A stretch of DNA of 20,820 nucleotides from Syntrophaceae bacterium UBA2251 (GTDB lineage Bacteria > Desulfobacterota > Syntrophia > Syntrophales > UBA2251): positions 1 to 20,820 of the forward strand of contig DDXV01000028.1 in NCBI GenBank assembly GCA_002347815.1, read 5' to 3'. Below, piece after piece: positions 7,081 to 14,506 of the stretch. The notes under the pieces were generated by a model. That model worked only from the letters and a program-made list of their open reading frames with translations, was not told the origin of the DNA and did no database searches. Made by a program: the position numbers and the translations under genes. Each line of letters starts with the position of its first letter. Position 1 is the first letter of the stretch.

Positions 7081-7108
7081 AATCGCCAGCGAATGCGGCT
7101 TTTTTATT
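7072..7108 (+). terminator. ilv attenuator terminator T2
   Basis: AAAAGCCGCA (7072-7081) pairs perfectly with TGCGGCTTTT (7094-7103) around a 12-base loop; the T tract (7100-7105) is followed by A and more Ts. It is a second strong intrinsic terminator, 8 bases after T1 and about 65 bases before ilvB. Two consecutive terminators in an amino acid attenuator are unusual. Confidence 0.9.
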
Positions 7109-7173
7109 TTCGATCCCTCGTCGCCGGACGCGCTCCGCCGATGAGCCTACACACGGAAAGGAGTTTCAACCCG

Positions 7174-8847
7174 ATGAGTCCCCTGATTGGTGCAGACATC
7201 CTGCTCGACATCCTCCGCCAGGAAAAGGTGGAGGCGATTTTCGGCTACCCCGGCGCCAACACGCTGCCCGTTCACGACCGCATCCAGGCGACGGCGATCC
7301 GCCACTACCTGATGCGCCACGAGCAGGCCGCCGCCCACGCCGCCGACGGCTACGCCCGGGCCTCCGGCAAGGTGGGCGTCTGCCTCGCCACGTCCGGACC
7401 GGGGGCGACCAACCTCGTCACCGGCATCGCCACGGCCTTCATGGATTCGATCCCCCTGGTCGCCCTGACGGCCCAGGTGAACACGAACCTGCTGGGCCGG
7501 GACGCCTTCCAGGAGACCGACATCATCGGCATCACGCTCCCGATCACCAAGCACAGCTTCCAGGTGCGGGACGTGCGGCACATGGCCGATACCCTGCGGG
7601 AGGCGTTCGATCTCGCCCGCGGCGGCCGCCCCGGCCCGGTCCTGGTCGACCTGCCCCGGGACATCCTCGCCGCCCCCGCCGGGGGTGACGCGGCGCCCTC
7701 CCGTCCGGAAACCCGGCCGGCCCCGCCGGCGCCGGACGCGTCGTCTCTGGAGGAGCTCGCCCGGCTGCTCAACCGCAGCGAACGGCCCGTGATCCTGATC
7801 GGCGGCGGCGCCAAGCTGAGCGGCGCCTGCGAGGAACTGGAGGCGCTCGTGGCCAAGGCCCGCATCCCCTTCGCCACGACCATGATGGGACTGGGGGCCG
7901 TCGCGTCGGGCAACGGATACAACCTTGGATTCATCGGCACGCACGGTCACGAATTGGCCAACCGAATCATTCACCAGGCGGATTTCATCCTCGCCGTCGG
8001 CGCCCGGTTCTCCGACCGTAGCACCTCGAAAACCGAGGAGTTTGCCCCGCTCGCGACCATCGCCCAGATCGACATCGACCCCACCTCGATCGGGAAGAAC
8101 CTGAAGGCCGACTGCCCCATCCTCGGGGACATCCGGGTCGTCCTCCGCGGCCTCCTGCCGCGGGTCGAACGCCGGGAGGCGTCGGGCTGGATGGAGCGGA
8201 TCGAGGCGGAACGGGCGGCCCTCCGGCAGGGCCGGAAGGACTCGGGCGACGGCCCCGCCGGGGCGTTCATCCGCCAGGTGCAGTCCGCCCTGCCCCCGCG
8301 GGCCATTGCCGTCGCCGACGTCGGCCTGAACCAGATCTGGACGCTCCGCAACTGGCGGCCCCGGACGCCCCGCAGCATCCTGACGAGCGGCGGCATGGGG
8401 ACCATGGGGTTCAGCATCCCCGCGGCCGTCGGGGCGCAGATCGCCCGGCCGGACCACGCCGTCGTCGCCATCACCGGCGACGGGGGGTGCTACATGAACA
8501 TCCAGGAACTGGCGACGATCGGCTATTACCGGCTCCCCGTCAAGATCATCGTCATCAACAACGGCCATCTGGGCATGATCCGCCAGCTCCAGGATCTGCT
8601 CTTCGACGGACGGCTGAACACCATCGCCCTGGGCGGCCACGTCGATTTGACGGCCGTGGCCCGGGGCTTCGGCATCCCGTCCGCCCGGACGGACATGGAG
8701 GGCGACACGGCGGAGGGCCTTGACCGGCTCCGCCGGTCCGAAGGCCCCTTTCTCCTGGAAGCGGTCATCGACCCGGAGCGCTACGTCTACCCCCTGATCC
8801 TTCCGGGCCGCTCCAACATGGAGATGATCTACGGCAGAACGGCCTGA
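7174..8847 (+). CDS. ilvB: Acetolactate synthase (acetohydroxyacid synthase) large subunit
   Basis: This thiamine diphosphate, FAD and Mg-dependent enzyme condenses two pyruvates to 2-acetolactate (or pyruvate with 2-ketobutyrate), the first step to valine, leucine and isoleucine. It has 557 residues. The N-terminal domain has the catalytic glutamate E50 (MRHEQAAAHAADGYARASG) and the conserved GPGATNLVTGIA and LLGRDAFQETD segments. A central FAD-contact domain follows, and the C-terminal domain carries the thiamine diphosphate/metal motif from GDG (435-437) to NN (462-463). The start at 7174 has AAGGAG 10 bases upstream; in-frame starts further 5' lie inside terminator T2 and are rejected. 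It is the first gene of the ilv block, 86 bases before ilvN. Confidence 0.96.
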   Translation: MSPLIGADILLDILRQEKVEAIFGYPGANTLPVHDRIQATAIRHYLMRHEQAAAHAADGYARASGKVGVCLATSGPGATNLVTGIATAFMDSIPLVALTAQVNTNLLGRDAFQETDIIGITLPITKHSFQVRDVRHMADTLREAFDLARGGRPGPVLVDLPRDILAAPAGGDAAPSRPETRPAPPAPDASSLEELARLLNRSERPVILIGGGAKLSGACEELEALVAKARIPFATTMMGLGAVASGNGYNLGFIGTHGHELANRIIHQADFILAVGARFSDRSTSKTEEFAPLATIAQIDIDPTSIGKNLKADCPILGDIRVVLRGLLPRVERREASGWMERIEAERAALRQGRKDSGDGPAGAFIRQVQSALPPRAIAVADVGLNQIWTLRNWRPRTPRSILTSGGMGTMGFSIPAAVGAQIARPDHAVVAITGDGGCYMNIQELATIGYYRLPVKIIVINNGHLGMIRQLQDLLFDGRLNTIALGGHVDLTAVARGFGIPSARTDMEGDTAEGLDRLRRSEGPFLLEAVIDPERYVYPLILPGRSNMEMIYGRTA

Positions 8848-8933
8848 ACCCGCGCCAGGGAAAGGCGGCGCGACGATGTCCACGGACGGAGGCCGGACGC
8901 GCGACCGGAATACAACGGAAGGAGACCCCGAAC

Positions 8934-9437
8934 ATGGAGACCCCCCCTGAAATTCACGAAGAACAGATCCTCTCGATCCTGGTGCGGAACCGGCCCGGCG
9001 TCCTGTCGCGGGTGGCCGGGATCCTGGGGCGCCTGGGCTACAACATCGCCAGTCTCTGCGTGGCGGAGACGGCGGACCCCGCCGTCTCCCGGATCACCCT
9101 GACCAGCCGGGCCGAGCGGGATTTTACGGACAAGATCCGGAAGCATTTGGATAAGCTCGTCGACTGCATCGAGGTCGCCGATTACACCGGGACGCCCTTT
9201 CTGCGCCGGGAGCTGATGCTCCTCCACGTGACGTTCCGGGAAGAGGAGCGCGCGGACATCCTGCGGGCGATCGAGCTGTGCCAGGGACGGATCCTGCTTT
9301 TGACGGAGGGAATCTGCCTGATCGAGGCGGCCGGCGATCCGGAGCACCTGGGCGGCATCCTGGCGTGCTTCCGCCCTTTCGGGATCCGGGCGGTAAACCG
9401 GACCGGGACGATTGCCCTGCCCCGGCGGCCGTCCTGA
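8934..9437 (+). CDS. ilvN: Acetolactate synthase small (regulatory) subunit
   Basis: This subunit activates IlvB and confers valine feedback inhibition. It has 167 residues: an N-terminal ACT domain (about 11-85) and a C-terminal domain of the ALS small-subunit type. In the ACT domain, RNRPGVLSRVAGILGRLGYN is the family signature. G22 and N37 correspond to the E. coli IlvH residues G14 and N29, whose mutation removes valine sensitivity, so feedback by valine is probably retained. GGAAGGAG (8917-8924) lies 9 bases before the ATG. The symbol ilvN is used for order with ilvB; ilvH would be equally valid. A 191-base structured spacer follows before ilvC. Confidence 0.95.
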   Translation: METPPEIHEEQILSILVRNRPGVLSRVAGILGRLGYNIASLCVAETADPAVSRITLTSRAERDFTDKIRKHLDKLVDCIEVADYTGTPFLRRELMLLHVTFREEERADILRAIELCQGRILLLTEGICLIEAAGDPEHLGGILACFRPFGIRAVNRTGTIALPRRPS

Positions 9438-9628
9438 CGCCGGTATCCTGCCGTCCGCCGGGGCAGGTACGGGCGGGGGTTGCCGGTTCGGAAGACAACC
9501 CGGCCGCCCCGGACCGGTCGCAGGGTGGCGTCGTGGGACAGATCATACGGCGTGATTCGTCATGCCCCGCGGGACAGGAACGGGGGGGATCGCGGATCAT
9601 GAAAACAACAACGGACAAGGAGGAAGGT
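9438..9628 (+). other. Structured spacer between ilvN and ilvC
   Basis: This is the longest gap inside the ilv genes. CCTGCC (9447-9452) pairs with GGCAGG (9462-9467), and the stem extends with GTA/TAC across a single bulged T. A second possible stem is GGGTTG/CAACCC near 9477-9502. There is no T run, promoter or convincing small gene. An in-frame ATG at 9599 would add ten residues to ilvC, but the strong ribosome site lies after it. Confidence 0.5.
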
Positions 9629-10693
9629 ATGGCAAGGATCAATTTCGGCGGCACCTGGGAAGAGGTGACCACGGCGGAGGAATTCACCCTGGAGAAGGCC
9701 CGGCGGGCCCTCGCGGACGAGACGGTGGCCGTCATCGGCTACGGGGTGCAGGGACCCGGACAGTCCCTGAACCTGCGGGACAACGGCATCCGCGTCATCG
9801 TCGGCCAGCGGGAGGGGACCGGGTCCTGGGATAAGGCCGTGGCCGACGGCTTCGTCCCCGGCGAGACCCTGTTTCCCATCGCGGAGGCCGCCCGACGGGG
9901 CACCGTCGTCCAGTATCTCCTGTCCGACGCGGGGCAGAAGGCCCTGTGGCCGACCCTCGCCCCCCACCTGACGCCGGGCAAGGCCCTTTATTTTTCCCAC
10001 GGCTTCTCCATCGCCTACCGGGACCGGACGGGGGTCGTGCCGCCGCCGGACATCGACGTGATCCTCGTCGCCCCCAAGGGCTCCGGGCGGACCGTCCGGA
10101 CCAACTTCCTCGAAGGCAGCGGCATCAACGCGAGCTACGCGGTCTTCCAGGACGCCACCGGCCGGGCCGAGGAACGGACCCTGGCCCTGGGAATCGGCAT
10201 CGGCTCGGGCTACCTCTTCCGGACCACCTTCGAGCAGGAGGTGTACAGCGACCTCGTCGGGGAGCGGGGCGTCCTGATGGGCTGTCTCGCGGGGGTCATG
10301 GAGGCCCAGTACGACCTCCTGCGCCGCCACGGCCACTCCCCCAGCGAGGCGTTCAACGAAACGGTGGAGGAGCTCACCCAGAGCCTGATCCGCCTCGTGG
10401 CGGAAAACGGCATGGACTGGATGTACGGCAACTGCAGCACGACGGCCCAGCGCGGCGCCCTGGACTGGAAGGGGCGGTTCCGGGAGGCGGTGGCGCCCGT
10501 GTTCGACGCGCTATACGCGAGCGTCGTCTCGGGGGAGGAAACGGCCATCGTTCTCGACGTCAACAGTGCGCCCGATTATCGCGAGCGCCTGGAGAAGGAA
10601 CTCGCCGCGATCCGCGCTTCCGAGATGTGGCGGGCCGGCGCCGCCGTCCGCGCGCTGCGGCCGGAGAAACGCCTCCGCCCGGCCGGAAAATGA
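9629..10693 (+). CDS. ilvC: Ketol-acid reductoisomerase, fungal/mitochondrial-like type
   Basis: This enzyme converts 2-acetolactate to 2,3-dihydroxyisovalerate using NAD(P)H and Mg. It has 354 residues. The dinucleotide-binding loop is GYGVQGPGQ (37-45), and the catalytic histidine is probably H124 (YFSHGFS). Metal ligands are D208 and E212 (SDLVGERG) and E244 and E248 (AFNETVEE). The C-terminal knotted domain carries GHSPSEAFNETVEELTQSL, CSTTAQRGALDW and PDYRERLEKELAAIR. These stretches match the fungal mitochondrial Ilv5 pattern as I recall it, rather than the usual bacterial class I or the duplicated E. coli class II form. AAGGAGGAAGG lies just before the ATG at 9629. It lies 87 bases before ilvD. 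Confidence 0.95.
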   Translation: MARINFGGTWEEVTTAEEFTLEKARRALADETVAVIGYGVQGPGQSLNLRDNGIRVIVGQREGTGSWDKAVADGFVPGETLFPIAEAARRGTVVQYLLSDAGQKALWPTLAPHLTPGKALYFSHGFSIAYRDRTGVVPPPDIDVILVAPKGSGRTVRTNFLEGSGINASYAVFQDATGRAEERTLALGIGIGSGYLFRTTFEQEVYSDLVGERGVLMGCLAGVMEAQYDLLRRHGHSPSEAFNETVEELTQSLIRLVAENGMDWMYGNCSTTAQRGALDWKGRFREAVAPVFDALYASVVSGEETAIVLDVNSAPDYRERLEKELAAIRASEMWRAGAAVRALRPEKRLRPAGK

Positions 10694-10780
10694 GACCAGG
10701 GAAAGATTCCCGGCCGCCCCGTGCGGTGCAATTTGCATGAAAAAAGGGGGGGACCCCCGCCAACGAAAGGACGAGACGCG

Positions 10781-12439
10781 ATGCGATCCGATCTGATGAA
10801 AAAAGGCCCGGAGCGCGCCCCCCACCGGGCGCTCTTGAAGGCGATGGGCTACACCGACCCGGAGATCCGCCGGCCGCTCATCGGCGTGGTGAGCGCCGCG
10901 AGCGATGTGGTCCCCGGTCACGTCCATCTGGACATCCTCGCCGCCGACGTCAAGGCGGGCATCCGCTCCGCCGGGGGAACGCCCATGGCCTTTCCCGTCA
11001 TCGGCGTCTGCGACGGCCTCGCCATGGGGCATACGGGCATGAAATACTCCCTCGCCAGCCGGGAACTCATCGCCGACTCCATCGAGGTCATGGCGATGGC
11101 GCACCCCTTCGACGGCCTCGTTTTCCTCCCCAACTGCGACAAGATCGTCCCGGGGATGCTCATGGCCGCGCTGCGCCTGGACCTCCCCTGCCTCTTCGTC
11201 AGCGGCGGGCCGATGCTGGCCGGCCATGCCGGGGGGCAGCCGGTGGACCTGATCAGCGTCTTCGAGGGGGTCGGGGCCCTGCGGAGCGGCCGGATGAAGG
11301 CGGGCGACCTGAAGGCCCTGGAGGACGCCGCCTGCCCGGGGTGCGGCTCCTGCGCCGGGATGTTTACCGCCAACTCCATGAACTGCCTGACCGAGGCCAT
11401 CGGACTCGCCCTGCCGGGAAACGGCACGATCCCCGCCGTCCACGCCGCCCGGCGTCGCCTGGCCAAGATGGCGGGGGTCAAGGTGATGGCGCTCGTGAGG
11501 CGGGGCCTCCGCCCCCGCCGGATCGCCCGGATGGAGGCCTTCCGCAACGCCATGACGATCGACATGGCCCTCGGCTGCTCCACCAATACGGTCCTCCACC
11601 TGCCGGCGATCGCGCACGAGGCGGGGCTGACGCTCGATCTCGACCTCTTCAACGCCTTGAGCGGGCAGACGCCGAACCTCTGCCGTCTGAGTCCCGCCGG
11701 CCCCCACCATCTGGAGGATCTGGACCGGGCCGGCGGGGTGCCCGGCGTCATGAAGACCCTGGCGCCCTCGGGGCTCCTGGATTTGAAGGCGCTGACGGTG
11801 ACGGGCAGGACCCTGGGCGAGACGCTCCGCCGGGCCCGGGTGGCGGACCGGGAGGTCATCCGCCCCCTGGAGAGGCCGTTCTCCGCGACGGGGGGAATCG
11901 CCATCCTGAAGGGGAACCTCGCCCCGGAGGGGGCCGTGGTCAAGGCCTCCGGCGTCGCCCCCGAAATGCTCGTCAACGAGGGCCGCGCCCGCGTGTTCGA
12001 CGGCGAGGAGGCGGCCATGGCCGCCATCCTGGCCGGGGCGATCCGGCCGGGCGACATCGTCGTCATCCGCTACGAAGGGCCCCGCGGCGGCCCGGGGATG
12101 CGCGAGATGCTCGGCCCGACCGCGGCCATCGCCGGCATGGGGCTGGACAAGACCGTCGCGCTGCTCACGGACGGGCGCTTCAGCGGCGGCACCCGCGGGG
12201 CGGCCATCGGCCACATCGCCCCCGAGGCGGCGGCGGGCGGCCCCATCGCCCTGATCGAGGAGGGCGACCGCATCCGCATCGACATCCCCGGGCGCACCCT
12301 GGGCCTCCAGGTTCCCGCGGAAACGCTGGCGGAGCGTCGGCAGGGATTTCGGCCCCGTCCGCCGGCCCCCCTCACGGGTTATCTGGCCCGCTATGCACGG
12401 CAGGTGGCCTCGGCCGGACAGGGCGCGATCATTCTCTAA
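10781..12439 (+). CDS. ilvD: Dihydroxy-acid dehydratase
   Basis: This iron-sulfur dehydratase makes 2-ketoisovalerate, the precursor of valine and the entry to leucine synthesis, and the matching isoleucine precursor. It has 552 residues. Landmarks are the start MRSDLMKKGPERAPHRALLK, GVCDGLAMGHTGMKYSLASRE, the cluster-binding LPNCDKIVPGMLMA and CPGCGSCAGMFTANSMNCLTE, GCSTNTVLHLPAIAHEAG, and TDGRFSGGTRG near the C-terminus. GAAAGGA (10765-10771) precedes the ATG at 10781 by 9 bases. The usually conserved asparagine-rich NxxNxxVPGH block near residue 40 reads SAASDVVPGHVHLD, a departure worth checking against close relatives. A small G/C hairpin (10746-10758) lies in the gap before it. Confidence 0.96.
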   Translation: MRSDLMKKGPERAPHRALLKAMGYTDPEIRRPLIGVVSAASDVVPGHVHLDILAADVKAGIRSAGGTPMAFPVIGVCDGLAMGHTGMKYSLASRELIADSIEVMAMAHPFDGLVFLPNCDKIVPGMLMAALRLDLPCLFVSGGPMLAGHAGGQPVDLISVFEGVGALRSGRMKAGDLKALEDAACPGCGSCAGMFTANSMNCLTEAIGLALPGNGTIPAVHAARRRLAKMAGVKVMALVRRGLRPRRIARMEAFRNAMTIDMALGCSTNTVLHLPAIAHEAGLTLDLDLFNALSGQTPNLCRLSPAGPHHLEDLDRAGGVPGVMKTLAPSGLLDLKALTVTGRTLGETLRRARVADREVIRPLERPFSATGGIAILKGNLAPEGAVVKASGVAPEMLVNEGRARVFDGEEAAMAAILAGAIRPGDIVVIRYEGPRGGPGMREMLGPTAAIAGMGLDKTVALLTDGRFSGGTRGAAIGHIAPEAAAGGPIALIEEGDRIRIDIPGRTLGLQVPAETLAERRQGFRPRPPAPLTGYLARYARQVASAGQGAIIL

Positions 12440-12664
12440 ACGGGGAGGAGACACTGAGGCGCAGCCCCGGGAATTTTCCCTTCACGCCGGCCGTGTCGAT
12501 CCCTGATTCCCGCGCGGGACAGGCCCCGCGGCGCCTGAACTCCGCGCCCGGAGGGCGGCGCGAAAGTTCGGCCTTGACTTTTGCGGGCTTCTGTTTTAGG
12601 GAGGGGTCCAACGAAGGAACGTGAGGGATTGAACGTGCGTCACGGGACGGGTAAAGAACGGGCC
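12440..12664 (+). promoter_or_regulatory. ilvD-leu leader spacer with candidate leu promoter
   Basis: In this 225-base gap the only promoter-like element I see is TTGACT (12574-12579) followed by TGTTTTAGG (12592-12600), a weak -10 with an upstream TG. Spacing would be 15-16 bases. No terminator with a T run is seen after ilvD, so transcription from the ilv promoter probably continues into the leu leader as well. Several G/C-rich short inverted repeats occur at about 12500-12565 without clear meaning. Confidence 0.4.
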
Positions 12665-12760
12665 ATGTTGAACAGCATTCTCATTCTCAGACTGCTGGGC
12701 CTGGCGCTGCTTTGCCTGCTTGCCATACCCGGACGCCCGTCGCTTTCAGGAGAATCGTAA
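12665..12760 (+). CDS. Leucine-rich leu operon leader peptide
   Basis: A 31-residue open frame from ATG 12665 to TAA 12758-12760 contains eleven leucines, nine of them among the first 19 residues (LRLLGLALLCLL in the middle; codons CTG, CTC, CTT and TTG). It is followed 23 bases later by a strong intrinsic terminator and then by leuA. Leader peptides rich in leucine codons are the sensor of leu operon attenuators, and ribosome stalling there reports low Leu-tRNA. The ribosome site is poor (GTAAAGAACGGG). The alternative reading of the hydrophobic stretch as a small membrane protein is less likely, because of the terminator and the antiterminator complementarity lying inside the coding region. 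Confidence 0.87.
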   Translation: MLNSILILRLLGLALLCLLAIPGRPSLSGES

Positions 12761-12796
12761 CCCCCGCGAATCGAAACATCCCGAAGGCCATGGGCG
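12734..12796 (+). promoter_or_regulatory. leu attenuator antiterminator helix
   Basis: CGCCCGTCGCTTTC (12734-12747), inside leader codons 24-28, can pair with GAAGGCCATGGGCG (12783-12796): 13 of 14 positions pair, two of them G-U, with one C-C mismatch. The second strand includes the whole left arm of the terminator, so the structures exclude each other. The last leucine codons before it are at 12716-12721; a ribosome stalled there would leave 12734 onward free. A pause helix (segment 1) is only weakly indicated, for example TGGGC (12696-12700) with GCCCG (12735-12739). Confidence 0.8.
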
Positions 12797-12819
12797 AGAA
12801 AGCCCATGGCCTTTTTTTT
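12784..12819 (+). terminator. leu attenuator terminator
   Basis: AAGGCCATGGGC (12784-12795) pairs perfectly with GCCCATGGCCTT (12802-12813) around the 6-base loop GAGAAA, followed by eight Ts (12812-12819). This is a strong intrinsic terminator 94 bases before leuA and 23 bases after the leader stop codon. Confidence 0.95.
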
Positions 12820-12913
12820 GCATCGAAAAGCCCCCGTCGCGACGCCGTTCCGCCGGACGGGAGGAAGGATCGACCGGGCAAACCGCCGGGATCCCGAGAA
12901 AGGAGCGCCACCG

Positions 12914-14461
12914 ATGACAGAGACAGACCCCCAGAGAATTTACATTTTCGACACGACCCTGCGCGACGGTGAACAGTCGCCCGGGGCCAGCATGAAACCG
13001 AGCGAAAAACTCCTGATTGCCCGGCAGCTCGAACGCCTGGGCGTGGACATCATCGAGGCGGGATTCCCCGTCGCTTCGGAGGGCGACTTCGATTCCGTCC
13101 GCGGGATCGCCGACGAGGTCCGGGGTGTCCAGATCGCCGCCCTGGCCCGCGCCAACGCGGCCGACATCGACCGGGCCTGGGAGGCCGTCGCGGGGGCGGC
13201 CCGTCCCCGGATCCACACCTTCATCTCCTCCTCGGACATCCACCTGAAATACCAGCTCAGGAAAACCCGCGCCGAGGTCCTCGCCGCGGCCGTCGACGCC
13301 GTGACCCGCGCGCGGTCCTATACGCCCAACGTGGAATTCTCGCCGATGGACGCCACGCGCACCGACCGGGATTACCTGTGCGAGATGGTGGAGGCGGTCA
13401 TCGCCGCCGGCGCGACGACGGTCAACATCCCCGACACCGTCGGTTACGCCGTCCCGGAGGAGTTCGGCGACCTGATCGCGACGCTCTTCGACCGCGTCCC
13501 GAACATCGGGCAGGCGATCGTTTCCGTCCACTGCCACAACGACCTGGGCCTCGCCGTGGCCAACTCCCTGGCCGCGATCCGCAACGGCGCCCGCCAGGTG
13601 GAGTGCACGATCAACGGCATCGGCGAACGGGCCGGCAACACGGCCATGGAGGAGCTCGTCATGGCCCTGGCGACCCGCCGGGACCGCTTCGCGTTCGCCA
13701 CGGGAATCCGGACGGAGCAGATCTTCCCGGCCTCCCGGCTCCTGACGAAGATCACCGGCATCCCCGTCCAGCCGAACAAGGCGATCGTCGGCGCCAACGC
13801 CTTCGCGCACGAGTCGGGGATCCACCAGGACGGCCTGATCAAGGAAAGACGGACCTATGAGATCATGACCCCCCAGTCGGTGGGCATCACGGAAACCCGG
13901 ATCGTCCTGGGCAAGCACTCGGGTCGCCACGCCGTGGCGGAACACCTCCGGGCGATGGGGTACGCCCTGACGGAGGAGGAGGTGAACCGGGTCTTCGTGC
14001 GGTTCAAGGAACTGGCGGACATCAAGAAGGACGTCTACGACGAGGACCTGGAGGCCATCCTTTACGAGGCCGTCTTCCGGGTCGAAGACCACTTCAGGCT
14101 CGTCTATCTGCACGTGACGAGCGGCACCGCCGCCGTCCCGGCCGCGACGATGCAGATGGAGGTGGACGGCCGGCTCATCCAGGACGGCGGGTTCGGCGTC
14201 GGCCCGGTGGACGCGACCTTCGCCGCCATCCGGAAGATCACGCAAACGAACTATCCCCTGGAGAAGTACCTCGTCCACGCCGTCACGGGCGGGACGGACG
14301 CCCAGGGAGAGGTCACGGTCCAGCTCAAGTACAACGGCCGCTCCGCCGTAGGGCACAGCGCCCATCCGGACGTCCTGGTCGCCTCGGCGAAGGCCTACAT
14401 CAACGCGCTCAACCGCATCGAGTTCCTCAAGGCCAACGTCCGGAAGGTTGACGTTGAATAA
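12914..14461 (+). CDS. leuA: 2-isopropylmalate synthase
   Basis: LeuA condenses acetyl-CoA with 2-ketoisovalerate, the committed step of leucine synthesis. It has 515 residues, the usual bacterial length. The TIM-barrel catalytic domain starts with FDTTLRDGEQSPGASM (12-27). The metal-binding HCHND is at 206-210, and the GxGERAGNT-like INGIGERAGNTAMEE follows. The C-terminal LeuA allosteric domain (about 390-515) includes YLHVTSGTAAVPAATMQMEV and DATFAAIRKI, so leucine feedback is expected. GAAAGGAG (12898-12905) precedes the ATG at 12914 by 8 bases. The frame is open further upstream to 12806, but that point lies inside the attenuator terminator and is rejected. Confidence 0.97.
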   Translation: MTETDPQRIYIFDTTLRDGEQSPGASMKPSEKLLIARQLERLGVDIIEAGFPVASEGDFDSVRGIADEVRGVQIAALARANAADIDRAWEAVAGAARPRIHTFISSSDIHLKYQLRKTRAEVLAAAVDAVTRARSYTPNVEFSPMDATRTDRDYLCEMVEAVIAAGATTVNIPDTVGYAVPEEFGDLIATLFDRVPNIGQAIVSVHCHNDLGLAVANSLAAIRNGARQVECTINGIGERAGNTAMEELVMALATRRDRFAFATGIRTEQIFPASRLLTKITGIPVQPNKAIVGANAFAHESGIHQDGLIKERRTYEIMTPQSVGITETRIVLGKHSGRHAVAEHLRAMGYALTEEEVNRVFVRFKELADIKKDVYDEDLEAILYEAVFRVEDHFRLVYLHVTSGTAAVPAATMQMEVDGRLIQDGGFGVGPVDATFAAIRKITQTNYPLEKYLVHAVTGGTDAQGEVTVQLKYNGRSAVGHSAHPDVLVASAKAYINALNRIEFLKANVRKVDVE

Positions 14462-14506
14462 AACGCCGCGATCGGCTAAGAAAAGCGAAAAATCAAGGAT
14501 GACCCC

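Noticed and set aside
7093..7173. A longer ilvB with 27 extra N-terminal residues
   Set aside because: The extension begins within terminator T2 and lacks a ribosome site, whereas AAGGAG precedes the ATG at 7174.
12806..12913. A longer leuA starting within MAFFLHRKAP... at 12806
   Set aside because: That start lies inside the attenuator terminator stem; the ATG at 12914 has a strong ribosome site and a normal LeuA N-terminus.
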